64,000 bases of DNA. Source: Portulaca oleracea (Eukaryota; Streptophyta; Magnoliopsida; Caryophyllales; Portulacaceae). The stretch is from contig CM055876.1 of the NCBI GenBank assembly GCA_029582165.1, forward strand, positions 24,218,317 to 24,282,316, read 5' to 3'. The notes beneath the pieces were generated by a model. That model did not search any database, was not told the origin of the DNA, and saw only the letters and a program-made list of their open reading frames with translations. Below, in pieces: positions 45,737 to 56,797 of the stretch (its first letter is position 1; each line of letters opens with the position of its first letter). The position numbers and the translations under genes were made by a program.

Positions 45737-45967
45737 CAAATTCAACATACACAAACCCTCGAAGCCAACATGGAGAAAACATCACTCAATCAGACCCATC
45801 TACCGCTGCCATGCCAATTAATGGAAGATCTATGGTACCTCAACCAGTTTGACCGACTAATATACAAATTAAGAACATAATCCATTATTGCCACAGTCAT
45901 ATGTTATGCATAAATCAAGAAAAAAAGGAAAGTAGGAATAGAAGGTGGGCAATGGGCCGGGTTAGGG
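45737..45967. repeat. Direct duplication, left copy (keeps the empty Copia C site)
   Basis: Nearly identical to 47575-47765 and, beyond Copia C, to 53084-53131. It contains the uninterrupted AATCAAGAAAAAAAGG site where Copia C inserted in the right copy. It ends after about 28 bp of the hAT element 5 start (TAGAAGGTGGGCAATGG at 45939) and joins scrambled Mutator-like end sequence. Confidence 0.88.
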
Positions 45968-46033
45968 CGGGTTAAACTATGCAAAAATTGCCATTAAACT
46001 ATGAAAAAAGAACATAATCCATGCCAATAAATC
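45968..46033. other. Filler-like junction sequence
   Basis: A mosaic of a partial copy of the adjacent element's terminal repeat (AAACTATGCAAAAATTGCC) and a short copy of nearby flanking sequence (AAGAACATAATCCAT). This looks like templated filler at a repaired break. Confidence 0.55.
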
Positions 46034-47574
46034 GAGTGCTTGAATAAAACTGCCATTAAACTATGCAAAAATTGCAATTTTGCCACACGAAAAAATGTAA
46101 TGACAGTGCCATTAATTTATGTTAACTGTGACAAAAATGTCACTTTACCGGTTCGTGACCTCTTTTAGCACGTTGTAAGCAGGTGAAGGGCGTTTAATGC
46201 TTTGATTAGTCGTTAAGATTTCCTCCCACCCTAAACAACCTACCCAAATTAATTACCCCAAAATTTTTTTTTTAACCCATATGCTTCATCTTCTTCCTCC
46301 CTCAACTCTCCTCTTCAATCTCCTCTGCTTTGTCCGCCATAACTCACCTCTTCTTCTTCATTTCTAGGCAAAAAAATAGGGCTTTCAGTCTAATTCTTCA
46401 ATTTTCAATCTGAAAAACCCTGAAAAATCCTAATTTTACGCAAAAATCAGTTCACTAAAGATTGAAAGAACAATACAATTTTTGAGACCTGTAAAACCTT
46501 CAATAAGCCAGAGCTTGGTGTCCAGGTTGAACATAAAAATTAACCTACAATTTTGGAATAGTCCTCTGACTTACAGAAGCTAAAATACTGCCCCCATTGA
46601 TGATTTTTGCTGAAATTAGGGTTTTTCAGGTTGAAAATTGAAGAATTAGACTGAAAGCCCTTATTTTTTAAGCTCAGAATTGAAGAAGATGAAGTGGGGA
46701 GAGAGCTCTATTCTGGCAGAAGTTGCTATAGTTCAGAGGGAAGGAAGAAAGAAAGGGAAGGAAGATGTTATCTTCTTTTTTGGTTGAAACCAGCTATAAA
46801 AACAGAACGAAATACAAAAAGAAAGATAAATTGAAAAACAAAACTTTGCATCTTGCAAGATGACCCTTGGTGCCAAAAATTTGAACATGACCCTGTAATT
46901 GAAAAAATTAGGGCTCAAAAAAATTAGGGCTTTCAACGAAATTCAAAACAAACCGCTTTTTTTTTTTTACATTTCCCCCCTCTGGTCGTCTTCCTTGCTC
47001 CACTCGGCCCAGCAATTGCAGTGAGCTCCCCGGGTTTGGCTTCAAAGCTGACATCTTGCAAACTGACCATTAAATTGCTGGGCTTTACAATTCGGAAGTT
47101 GCTATGGTACAGTGCCCTTCTCAAGTTACCTGGGGAAAGGAAGAGAGCTGCTTAGAGAGTGAGCCAGCTGATCAAGGAGTTGGGTTTACAACATGTTGCA
47201 GAGTCAAGGGTTGGTGGGGCCTCCGGCCATGAGATCTCTGGCGATGAGAGCCAGTAAAGAATATGGTGGACGAAGAAGAAAGAAGAAGATGAAGAACAAG
47301 GGGGGAAAGGGGGCAATAAAAATATAAGGGGAGGGTAATTAATTTGGGTGGGTGAATTTAATTATGGTAGGTTATTTTGGTGGGGGGAATTTTAATGCAT
47401 AATTATGAAATTAAACACCTTCACATGTAAACAACCGACTGTAGCAGGTAAACAACATGTAAAGTGACATTTTTGTAATTGTTAACAAAAATTAATGGCA
47501 TTTTGATGACATTTTTTTTCAGGTGGCAAAATTGTAATTTTTGTATAGTTTAATGACAATTTATCCAAGCACTC
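46034..47574. mobile_element. Mutator-like element (Pack-MULE type) with captured ABC-transporter fragment
   Basis: Terminal inverted repeats of about 115 bp: GAGTGCTTGAATAAA at the left, and at the right the reverse complement of GAGTGCTTGGATAAA. Both share blocks such as CATTAAACTAT, CAATTTTGCCAC and CAAAAATGTCACTTTA. No transposase. The right flank CAAATTCAA could be one half of a 9-bp duplication, but its partner is at 45737 rather than next to the left end, because of a later rearrangement. Inside, a second inverted repeat (about 46378-46449 and 46600-46661) surrounds a spacer, and a gene fragment lies near the right end. Confidence 0.8.
46960..47200 (-). pseudogene. ABC transporter (ABCG-like) nucleotide-binding domain fragment
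   Basis: On the minus strand a short frame reads VSLQDVSFEAKPGELTAIAG followed by PSGARKTT, i.e. the Walker A (P-loop) region of an ABC transporter ATPase. It lies at about 47062-46981, with the invariant Gly before Lys replaced by Arg (codons 46984-47010). The block PGELTAIAGPSG is characteristic of half-size ABCG transporters of the plasma membrane. Only about 45 residues upstream of and including the P-loop are present. The Q-loop, signature and Walker B motifs are absent. A splice-acceptor-like TTTCCCCAG precedes the frame, so the capture may include an intron end. It is non-functional and sits inside the Mutator-like element. Confidence 0.72.
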
Positions 47575-47765
47575 CAAATTCAAAATACACAAACCCTCGA
47601 AGCCAACATGGAGAAAACCTCACTCAATCAGACCCATCTACCGCTGCCATGCCAATTAATGGAAGATCTATGGTACCTCAACCAGTTTGACCGACTAATA
47701 TACAAATTAAGAACATAATCCATTATTGCCACAGTCATATGTTATGCATAATCAAGAAAAAAAAA
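47575..47765. repeat. Direct duplication, right copy (interrupted by Copia C)
   Basis: Matches 45737-45930 with very few differences, then is cut in its A-run by Copia C. The continuation lies at 53084-53131. Confidence 0.9.
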
Positions 47766-48323
47766 TGTTAGAGAAAAGTGAGTAGCAAGGTAACAGCGGA
47801 AGCGAATAATAGAATCGAAAACGAGATGACGAATATTACGACAAAATTTAGGAACGAAAAATAAACATCAGAATTACGTGGGAAACCGAAGAACTCGGAG
47901 AAAAACCCACGGACGGCGACAACCAGAAAATAATCCACTATGAGAAAGGAGGAGTACAACCTGATCACTATCACAGGGTGTGATGCGATCCACAAAGGAG
48001 ATTACAATAACAATCTCTCAACACTCAACTCACAATCTCTCAGGATACACTGGGGAAAATATTGGTGAGATCCCTTTCTCTCTCAATATTTTCTCTCTCT
48101 AGCTCTCTGTGTTTACCGATGTGTTTTTGGTGGAGAAACATGCACCTATTTATAGGGAGAACTCCCTATAACCTAACTTGACTCCCACTCCAAATAGATT
48201 TAGAATCTAATACAATTAGGAAACCCAATACAATAAGGAAACCTAAATAATATCCTAATACAATTAGGAAACAAATAATTGTGAGATCAAGAGATTTGGT
48301 GATTTTATGACACTTTCCTAACA
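47766..48323 (-). repeat. Copia C 3' LTR
   Basis: 558 bp. On the minus strand it follows the purine-rich CCAAGGTGGAGTT. It lacks a block of about 15 bp found in the 5' LTR. A CTATTTATAGG TATA-like site lies near 48150. Confidence 0.93.
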
Positions 48324-48428
48324 AACTCCACCTTGGACTAAAATCAACGAATCATCGGTCCAGATAAACATCTTGACTGTCGCCATCAACACGCCCCTCC
48401 GCAGGGCGTGGCCCCGTAGGTCTCTCAC

Positions 48429-49925
48429 ATGCTTAGAACACCAACTAAGTCCAAACAATGTTCGAACTTAGCTATAGATAGAGGCTTGGTTAACATGTCT
48501 GCAGGATTATCAGAAGTATGGACCTTCTTCACCACGATCTCTCCTGCAAAGTATCTCGATGAAGTGATACCGACGCTTATATGCTTGGTCTTGAATGATA
48601 AGTGTCATTCTTTGTCGGATGTATAGCACTGGTATGCGAATAAACCACAGTCTCGCCCTGTGATACTCCAAGCTCCATGACCAATCCCCTCAACCAGATG
48701 GCCTCCTTCACTCCTTCCATTGCAGCAATATATTCAGCCTCTGTAGTAGACAGGGCCGCTATAGATTGAAGTGAAGATTTCCAAGATATTGCTCCTCCAC
48801 ACATGACGAACACATGCCCTGAAATTGAGCGTCTCCTATCCAGATCTCCACCATAATCAGCATCAACATAACCTACAACATCAGACGTTGCAGCACTACC
48901 TCTATCATACATGATGCCCTTCTCCAAAGTACCCTTCACATAGCGAAGGATCCACTTCACTCCTTCCCAATGCTCCTTCCATGGATTCTGCATATATCTA
49001 CTCACCACACTAACTGCGTGGGACAGGTCAGGTCTAGTACACACCATAGCATACATCAAACTACCAATCAGACCGCATAGGGAATATTAGACATCCTCCT
49101 TACCTCCAAATCAGATTTAGGACAGCTCTCACCAGACAACTTGAAGTGTGCAGCTAAAGGAGTTGAAACTACTTTACAGTTTCTCATGTTGAATCTGTCC
49201 AACACCTTCTCCAGATATTTCTTCTGAGACAGGAGCAGCTTCCCTGCCTTTCTATCCCTTTGGATCTCCATACCCAAAATCTTCTTCGCCGCTCCGAGGT
49301 CTTTCATCTCAAACTTCTGGTTGAGTTGAGATTTTAGCTTCTTTATTAGTGACATGTCCCTGGAGGCAATCAACATGTCATCCACATACAATAATAAATA
49401 AATGAAAGACCTTTCTTCAAATTGCCTGTAGTACACACAATTATCATAGTGACTTCTTGTGTACCCTTTCCCTACCATAAAGGTATCAAACCTTTTGTAC
49501 CACTGCCTGGGTGCCTGTTTAAGTCCATACAAGGACTTCCTTAATCTGCATACCTGTTCCTGTTTACCAAGAACGATGAAACCCTCTGGCTGCCTCATAT
49601 ATATTTCCTCCTCCAACTCGCCATGGAGGAAAGCTGTCTTGACATCAAGTTGCTCCAACTCCAAATCAAATAGAGCAACAAAGGCAAACAAGATGCGGAT
49701 CGACGTATGCCTCACGACTGGCAAGAATACTTCGTTGTAGTCGATTCCTTCTTTCTGTTTGCAACCCCTTACCACTAATCTGGCCTTCCACCTTGCACTT
49801 TCTACACCAGGGATACCTTCCTTTCTCTTGTACACCCACTTTGCAGTAAGAGCCCGTCGCCCTTTAGGCAACTCACATAGCTCCCATGTATGATTTTTCT
49901 GCAGACTCTCCATCTCCTTTTGCAT
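48429..49925 (-). pseudogene. Copia C reverse transcriptase and RNase H
   Basis: 49925-49068 is an open 285-codon frame with AKWVYKRKEG, LDVKTAFLHGELEEEIYMRQ and the catalytic YVDD (49377-49388). The first two thirds of RNase H follow in another frame at 49059-48577 (GYVDADYGGDLDRRRSISGH, STTEAEY). A frameshift near 49065 separates them, and another lies near 48585. The RNase H C-terminus ([20 protein letters not shown]) continues to about 48430. Apart from these shifts the catalytic residues look intact, in contrast to Copia A and B. Confidence 0.88.
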
Positions 49926-50015
49926 AGCTCCTATCCAATTTGAGGCATTCAGACAAGAGATGGCCTCCTAATAGGTAGAAGGTTCAGCACCTTCAGGAGT
50001 CTCCTCTGCAACACT

Positions 50016-52029
50016 CTACGCATAAGCAATCATAGCATCATCTTCTTCAGTATATCGCGCTGGTCTCCTGATCTCCCTCCTGGGACGATCTCTAGCAATG
50101 CATGGTTGTTCCTCCACTTGAGGAACATTCGTCTCAATCTCAGGCTCATCAACCTGAGTTGGTTCAGGAGCATCAGTAGTTTGCTCCTGATTGTAGGTTC
50201 CAGCAGCTCCACCTTGAGCCTGCTCCACCTCGAACACCATTCTTCCTGCATCCTTCTCCTGATTTCCTGCATCATCAGAAGTACCGGTAGATTCCATTCC
50301 AGATAACATAGAAGTTTCATTAAAGGTTACATCTCTAGACTGAATAACTTTCATCAAATCAGGACACCACATTCTATATCCCTTAGACTCAGACCCGTAA
50401 CCTAGAAACATGCATTTAACAGCCCTGGGAGACAACTTCCCATTATTCACATGGACATATACAGGACATTCAAAAATTCTTAAATTAGAATAATTAACTG
50501 GATTACCTGTCCATACTTCCTCTGGAATCTGGTATTCGATAGAGGCATGAGGTGATCTGTTCAGCAGGTAGCAGGCAGTAGATATCACCTCTGCCCAGAA
50601 CGATTTGTTCTTCCAAAGCCCTGCATTAGCGGGCTTTCTCCAGGAGTTTCCTGTTGATTCTCTCGGCTACCCCGTTTTGCTGAGGCTTACCCACCAAGGT
50701 TCGATGCCTCGCAATCCCATGCTCCTCGCAGAATTCAGTAAATTCAGAATCAACAAACTCCAACCCATTGTCAGTCCTGAGTTTCTTGATTTTCCTGCCT
50801 GTTTGGTTCTCCACCAAAGCTTTCAACTTGAAATATGAGAATGTCTCATTCTTGTGCCGCAGGAAATAAACCCAAGTATTCCTCGAGAAGTCATCCACGA
50901 ATGTCAACATGTAGCGCTTGCCACCTAGTGACGGCACTCTAGCAGGACCCCACAAATCTGAATGAATATAATCAAGGGTCCCTGCTGTTGTATGTTTAGC
51001 CCTTGAAAAGCTAACCCTCTTCTGTTTCCCGTTGACACAGTGATCGCAAAACTCCAACTTGCCGATCTTTGCGCCTTCAAGGTATCCCTTCTTGCTCAAC
51101 ATTGACATTCTCTTCTCGCCCATGTGGCCTAGTCTCATGTGCCATAGTTTTGTGCTGTCGGACTCATCAAGATTTAGGACTGCCGCTGCAGATCCTGTCA
51201 CTGTAGACCCCTGCAGGATGTATAGACTACCCTTCCTGATTCCCTTCATAAGAACCATGGAACCCCTACACACTTTCAAAACACCATCTTCTCCTTTGTA
51301 CCTGCAGCCATTAGCTTCAAGAGTACCCAAAGAAATTAAATTTCGAGTCATGTTAGGGATATGATGAACCTCCTTGAGAGTTCTAACGATGCCATCATGA
51401 GTCTTGATTTTGATGCTACCAATTCCTGCAACCTTGCAGGCTGGGTCATTACCCATGACTACGATCCCGGTGTCAACACTCTCATAAGACTCGAACCAGT
51501 CCTTATGAGGACACATATGATAGGTGCACCCCGTGTCAAGAACCCACTCATCTCTAGCTATCCTACTCGATGTGGTAGCCAAGGCATTATCCGTAACTAC
51601 AAACCCATCACCATCTGACTCGGACTCTACGCAGTTTGAGGTACCAGGTTTGGTGTGATTATCCTTACTCTCCTGCTTCTGGTCTCTCTGTTTTTCCCAA
51701 CAGTCTCTCTCTATATGCCCCATCTTACTACAGTAGTTACACTTCTTATTCTTGTGAGGATTCATAGTCTTTGAACGGTGTTTAGACCTCCCTCTAGACC
51801 CGTTTCTCTTACGTTTAGTATTTCTACCCCTTACAACCATAGCATCACCACCCTGGTCATCACCATCGGTATCAAGTTTCTCCTTAGACAGTAAACTAGC
51901 ATTTACTTCACTAAGGTTAAGGTCACCACGATTCCCATACAACATGATTTCCTTAAATTGTTTATGTGATGCAAGTAGGGACAGAATTAAATGAAAAGCC
52001 TTATCCTCATCAGTGTGTTTTATATCCAT
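50016..52029 (-). pseudogene. Copia C nucleocapsid, protease and integrase
   Basis: 52029-50626 is open for 467 codons. It has the CCHC knuckle CNYCSKMGHIERDC, protease WVLDTGCTYHM, the GAG-pre-integrase finger LWHMRLGHMGEKRM, and the integrase core with HSDLWGPA, FVDDFSRNTW, LRTDNGLEF and GVAERINR, so all three catalytic positions appear present. A frameshift near 50600 leads to 50588-50016, the integrase C-terminus and linker (MISTACYLLNRSPHASIEYQ). Confidence 0.9.
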
Positions 52030-52485
52030 TGATCCAATTCAGTAATAATAGAATTAAATTCACTAAGATGTGCCTGAATAGAAGTACCTTGGGGCATCTT
52101 CGGCCTGTAGAATTTCTCCTTCATTCGGTACTTGTTTGCACGACTCTTCGACATGTACAACTCTTCCAGTTTGGTCTAGAGCTCCCGAGGTTTCTCGATA
52201 TGCATCACCTCTCTCTGAATGTGCTCCGCCAAGCACAGCTGAATCCCTGCCAGAGTCTTATCTTCAAGCTTCTTCCACTCCCTTGGAGTCAGATTCCCCT
52301 TAATATCCTTCTGGAGTTTTTTTGAATTCATCATCGCTCATTGTCGCATCAGTCTTCGTGTCGGGATACTCAATCACATCCCATAACCCGTGCTGAATCA
52401 GGACCGCCTTCATCTGCAGTCTCCACATAGTAAAACTCCTCGTTCCATCAAATTTTGGAATATCGCACTTCATGATTGAAGCCAT
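52030..52485 (-). pseudogene. Copia C gag N-terminal part
   Basis: Starts at the ATG at 52485 (MASIMKCDIPKFDGTRSFTM), the usual gag N-terminus. A frameshift in a T-run near 52318 and a TAG near 52178, where the family has a Trp-like position, break it. The remaining capsid region joins the frame ending at 50626. Confidence 0.85.
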
Positions 52486-52493
52486 CTCCACCT

Positions 52494-52506
52494 TGCTCTG
52501 ATAACA
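52494..52506 (-). other. Copia C primer-binding site
   Basis: On the minus strand TGTTATCAGAGC follows the 5' LTR, one base different from the tRNA-Met type TGGTATCAGAGC. Confidence 0.8.
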
Positions 52507-52508
52507 CT

Positions 52509-53083
52509 TGTTAGATAAAAGTGAGTAGCAAGGTAACAACGGAAGCGAATAATAGAATCGAAAACGAGATGACAGATATTACGACAAAATTTAGGAATGA
52601 AAAATAAGCGATAAAATCAAACACCAGAATTACGTGGGAAACCGAAGAACTCGGAGAAAAACCCACGGACGGCGACAGCCAGAAAATAATCCACTATGAG
52701 AAAGGAGGAGTACAACCTGATCACTATCACAGGGTGTGATGCGATCACAAAGGAGATTACAATAACAATCTCTCAACACTCAACTCACAATCTCTCAGGA
52801 TACACTGGGGAAAATATTGGTGAGACCCCTTTCTCTCTCAATATTTTCTCTCTCTCTCTAGCTCTCTGTGTTTACCGATGTGTTTTTGGTGGAGAAACAT
52901 GCACCCTATTTATAAGGAGAACTCCCTATAACCTAACTTGTCTCCCACTCCAAATAGATTTAGAATCTAATACAATTAGGAAACCTAACACAATAAAGAA
53001 ACCTAAATAATATCCTAATACAATTAGGAAACAAATAATTGTGAGATCAAGAGATTTGGTGATTTTAGGACACTTTCCTAACA
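52509..53083 (-). repeat. Copia C 5' LTR
   Basis: 575 bp direct copy of 47766-48323, about 2.5% diverged by eye count. Confidence 0.93.
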
Positions 53084-53102
53084 AAAAAAAGGAAAGTAGG
53101 AA

Positions 53103-53505
53103 TAGAGGGTGGGCAATGGGCCGGGTTAGGGTCGGCCCATTAGTCATATAGGGTTTGGTGGGGTCAAGGTTGGCCCTTTATAGCAATGAGTCGGGTCAGG
53201 GCTTTCTAGTAAAAATAAGGGTCGACCCATGGACTGTCCCATTTGACCCTAAAGTTAAAATTAAGTTTATTTATACCAAAAAAAGTAATTATATTAATTA
53301 TTATTTAATGTGGATTACTAATAATACATTTAAGTAAGGTTAGTATTTAAAATAATAGGAAAAATTATTTGGTCTGAGTTATTGATCAGTTGGCCCGGTC
53401 CGTCGGTTCACCGACCCTTTAACATTGTGAAACGGGCCGGTTTGTTACATTTTAACGACCCGACCCTCTTGGCCCTATGGGGCCCCGACCCATTGCCCAC
53501 CTCTA
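53103..53505. mobile_element. hAT-type non-autonomous element 5
   Basis: Inverted ends TAGAGGGTGGGCAATGGG and CCCATTGCCCACCTCTA. The 8-bp flanks AGTAGGAA and AGTAGAGA match at six positions. The interior has GGGTCGGC and CCCGACCC words. The first 28 bp also occur at 45939 in the duplicated segment. Confidence 0.82.
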
Positions 53506-54214
53506 AGTAGAGATAGTAATAATAATAAGAAGAAGAATAAAAAGGTGACGAAATGATATGCAACAATAACAATAACAGTAGTCGAAGATACAAAGGAACC
53601 ACGATCGGGAGGCTGGTGGCAGCAAGAGGTGGCCTTATGGTAGTGCTAATGATTGAAGATAAGGGGGAACATATAAATTGTGTTTTGTCTTGCCGAGAGG
53701 GTCCTTGCTCAAGGACTTATTAATAGAGGAGATGGAGCGAGAGAGAGCTAAGAGGTAGAGAGATGGAATTTTCGTTATTAATATTGCGAAAGTTTGCTGG
53801 GAGGTCACATGGTTTTTTTTTTGTAAATTGACAGTTTAGTCCAAAGATTATTATTATAGAAAGAGAAATCCAACGTAACATAAAATAAATGAAAAATAAC
53901 AACAATTTCATATTTTCTTAATTTTTTTGGTCAGAAATCAGCAAAAGTCATTGGAATGTCACCCCCAGCCAGCAAAATCAAAATGTATGGGACCTTTGAG
54001 TATAATATTGAAAACTGTAGGCCAAATTACTAGTTTACAATAATTCATGTCACCTTTCAGGAAAATTTTGGATCTTCCCTTTCCCCCTCCACCCCCTCCA
54101 AAAAAAAAATTCAATAATACAAATAAAAATGTAAGAAATTTGTTGCAACAAATGTACATAATCAAATTTTGCAATAGTATTGCTTTGATGAGTTTTTTCT
54201 TTTATTGACATTAG
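53506..54214. other. Intergenic
   Basis: No gene seen. It contains AAT/AGA trinucleotide repeats near 53515-53545 and a C-rich run near 54083-54105. Confidence 0.45.
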
Positions 54215-54881
54215 TAAGGATGACAATGGGTTGGGTTTAAAATTGGTCTAGCTGAACTCATACGGTCATACCCAAACTCGCCAATTTTTTTTAGACCAAG
54301 ACCTGCCTCATACCCAAACTCATTGGGTTTGCGAGTCCATGGATCCTTAATGGGTCATTAGTGGGTCAACATCAATATGCTTATTTTATCAATTTTACCA
54401 ACTTTAAGGAATAATTTCGACTTGCACAGTTGTATTATATTAAGAATTTTGTTTAAATACAATTGTTTTCTATCACTATGATCATACCAGTTACTGAGTT
54501 CAAAGTACGAACAAATAAAACCAAAGATGAAAATATTAAAAACATCAAATATAACCCGTGAAACTTGACATGCAATGAGTAAAAGTATAGTGAATGAAAA
54601 ATTAGAGATTTTTCTGTACAAAGAAATCCCCAACAATCAACATGTTTTTAGTAGAAAATTTAAGAATGAAAACTCACATTCTTTATTTTTTTATATGTTT
54701 TACCACCTAAATCTTAAATTTTAACATTCAAATTTTTATGTAAGGTATTTTCATCGAGTCTATAGGTCCAGACCCAGACCCAGCCCCCCCTTTTTTATTG
54801 CGGGCTTAAATGGATAGACCCACCTAAATAAGGCGGGTCCAATATGTATGGGGGCAGGTCCAAGGCTCATTTTCATCCCTA
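54215..54881. mobile_element. Possible hAT-type non-autonomous element 6
   Basis: Ends TAAGGATGACAATGGG and the reverse complement of TAGGGATGAAAATGAG, the common plant hAT terminal type. The interior has CCCAAACTC and GGGTCC words. No target duplication is visible, so confidence is lower. Confidence 0.55.
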
Positions 54882-54889
54882 TCAAGAGT

Positions 54890-55254
54890 AGGGAGCATGA
54901 CCTGAATAATTAAATGGAAGGTGCTCAGTACGGATCCATCACGGAAAACATTTTGTCAATCTACACTGCAATGAGTTTTATCTAGGTGAACATTTTTTTT
55001 TGTTTCGCATTTGTTTCTCTGTCAACTAGTTGAACATAGGCCCAATGAAGCCAACATATATAAACCACAGTTTTCAATTGCCCTAGAGATGTGTAGACCT
55101 CAACGAAGCATTTCTAAACTCCATGATTAACATCGCTAATTAGGAGCTAATCTTTTAAATATATTAAAACAAAATCCAAATCAATGTGTTGTTGCCATGT
55201 GTCACTCACCAAGAGAAAGCTATTTTAAAAAGAAATTTTTATTCAAGTTATTAA
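54890..55254. other. Intergenic
   Basis: AT-rich sequence. I see nothing recognisable. Confidence 0.4.
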
Positions 55255-55264
55255 ATGTTACTTT

Positions 55265-56088
55265 TTTTTCCCGAAAAGTTAAGGGCAGTAGCCCATTTAT
55301 TCAAAACAATAGAAAAAGCCATTAGGCATAGGCCCATTACATGCTAACCCAAGCCACTGAGACTTAACAATGGGCTTTTGAGGTATCATCCATCCTGAGC
55401 TATACTATTGCATTACAACCTTTATGACCGAATGAACTAGAACCCTACATTCCTTTCTTCCTTCGAAACACAACCTACTTTCAATGCACCCACCCTCCAT
55501 ATTCACTTCAAGCTTCCATCCTTTTCCTCAATTGAAAATTCTGGGAGTTTGATTGAAATTTCTCATCAATTGTTCCTCATACTATGGTATATGTTTCCTC
55601 CAAATTTTGCCCACATTGTTACCCTTCTCATGGTAAAATCAATCACCACTGTCAAATCTGGATTTCTGTCAAAGACAACTTGGTTTCTATGATTCCACAA
55701 TGTCCAGGTAGTACCAAAGTAGCAAGACTACTAACAATCCAAACCTTCTTTCTGGCCTTATGAATGAGTTACCTTGCATTGTGTCTTGACCCAAAGTATA
55801 TGCCAATTCCTGCCAAGCTTGACTGGAGATGCCACACTGGATGAAGGATGATCAATATCTTCCCTCTGATGTCAACAAAATGAGCAGAAATCTTCCTCAT
55901 CCCTTAGCTGTGATACATTTCTTTTGCCCGCTGCTCCTAAGCCCCGAACGTTCCACACCCCGAACCTCATTTCAGTAACTCCGTTTCCTGACGTTCCTTT
56001 TCTTCTTTTTTGATTTCCTCTTGTTTGCACTTCTTTCTTCTTTGCTTCTGATGATTTCCTCTTCTATTGATTGACTGGTCTCCTCAAT
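55265..56088 (-). mobile_element. LINE-derived element with internal deletion, 824 bp
   Basis: Flanked by the 10-bp duplication ATGTTACTTT (55255-55264 and 56089-56098), with an A-tail on the minus strand at the left end, so it inserted by target-primed reverse transcription as a unit. It has a basic ORF1 tail (SKKKKRN), then the ORF2 start MRFGVWNVRGLGA (about 55979-55940). About 15 residues later comes the C-terminal zf-RVT motif (EEDFCSFC ... HQREDIDH). Endonuclease and reverse transcriptase are missing. Stops interrupt the rest. Confidence 0.8.
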
Positions 56089-56098
56089 ATGTTACTTT

Positions 56099-56640
56099 GA
56101 CTAATACAAAACTACAATGACATTATAAATATAATTTAAAGCATTAGTATGCCATAAGTTTTATGTGGGATGGAATATGTAGGATGGTATTGTTACCTAT
56201 GTACTCCACCATAGATATAATATAGTTTATTTGAAGTTTTGAATACTATTTAATATTAATCGATAAAGGTCGTGATTAATTTCACATAATAAATTATAAT
56301 TTAACAAAAATAGTTGGCAAAAACTAACAAAACTATAGAAAAAGTTAAAAATTAGTAAATTAGCCCATCAACATCTTTTCAAAAAAAAAATACCTCTCAC
56401 TTACCTTGAAATATTATCCAAATATTAGTAACTCTTCTTTTCTATAATGTGAAGCACAATGACAATAGAGGCAAAAAAATTATAAAAAGATAAAAATTAT
56501 AGTTAAAGTATACTTACTGCAATCTATAGAAAACAACCTATAAAAAATATAATTTGTTCACACTATAATGATAAGCATATGCAAATTTCGTATCACTCAT
56601 TCAATCGAACAATAAATAAGAAAAAAAAAGACAAATAAGA
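56099..56640. other. AT-rich sequence left of a Helitron-like end
   Basis: No gene seen. It may be the body of the Helitron-like element ending at 56677, but I could not find its 5' end. Confidence 0.4.
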
Positions 56641-56643
56641 CAA

Positions 56644-56677
56644 ATTAACCGGTGCATCGCACGGGTACAAATACTAG
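56644..56677 (+). mobile_element. Helitron-like 3' terminus
   Basis: Hairpin GGTGC-ATC-GCAC followed by CTAG and T, the same architecture as the ends at 44294 and 44706 with a different sequence. Confidence 0.5.
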
Positions 56678-56797
56678 TTATAGTTTATATATTTACTTAT
56701 AACTTTGATGTGATCTGAAAAAAGGTTTCTTCAATAACTGAAAGCATCCACAACTCAATTAAAGTCATTAGATTTATAACAAAAAATCATTTCATAT

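Larger units (their letters stand above)
47766..53083 (-). mobile_element. Copia C: youngest Ty1/Copia element
   Basis: LTRs 47766-48323 and 52509-53083, ends TGTTAG...CTAACA. The element is inserted in an A-run (five A's on both sides serve as the target duplication). Long open stretches remain for all pol domains. I count about 14 substitutions plus a few indels (the largest about 15 bp) between LTRs, about 2.5%, so it is clearly younger than Copia A and B. Domain sequence (DTGCTYHM protease, CCHC knuckle) suggests the Tork/Tnt1 group. At least two frameshifts and one stop remain, so it is probably not autonomous. Confidence 0.95.
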
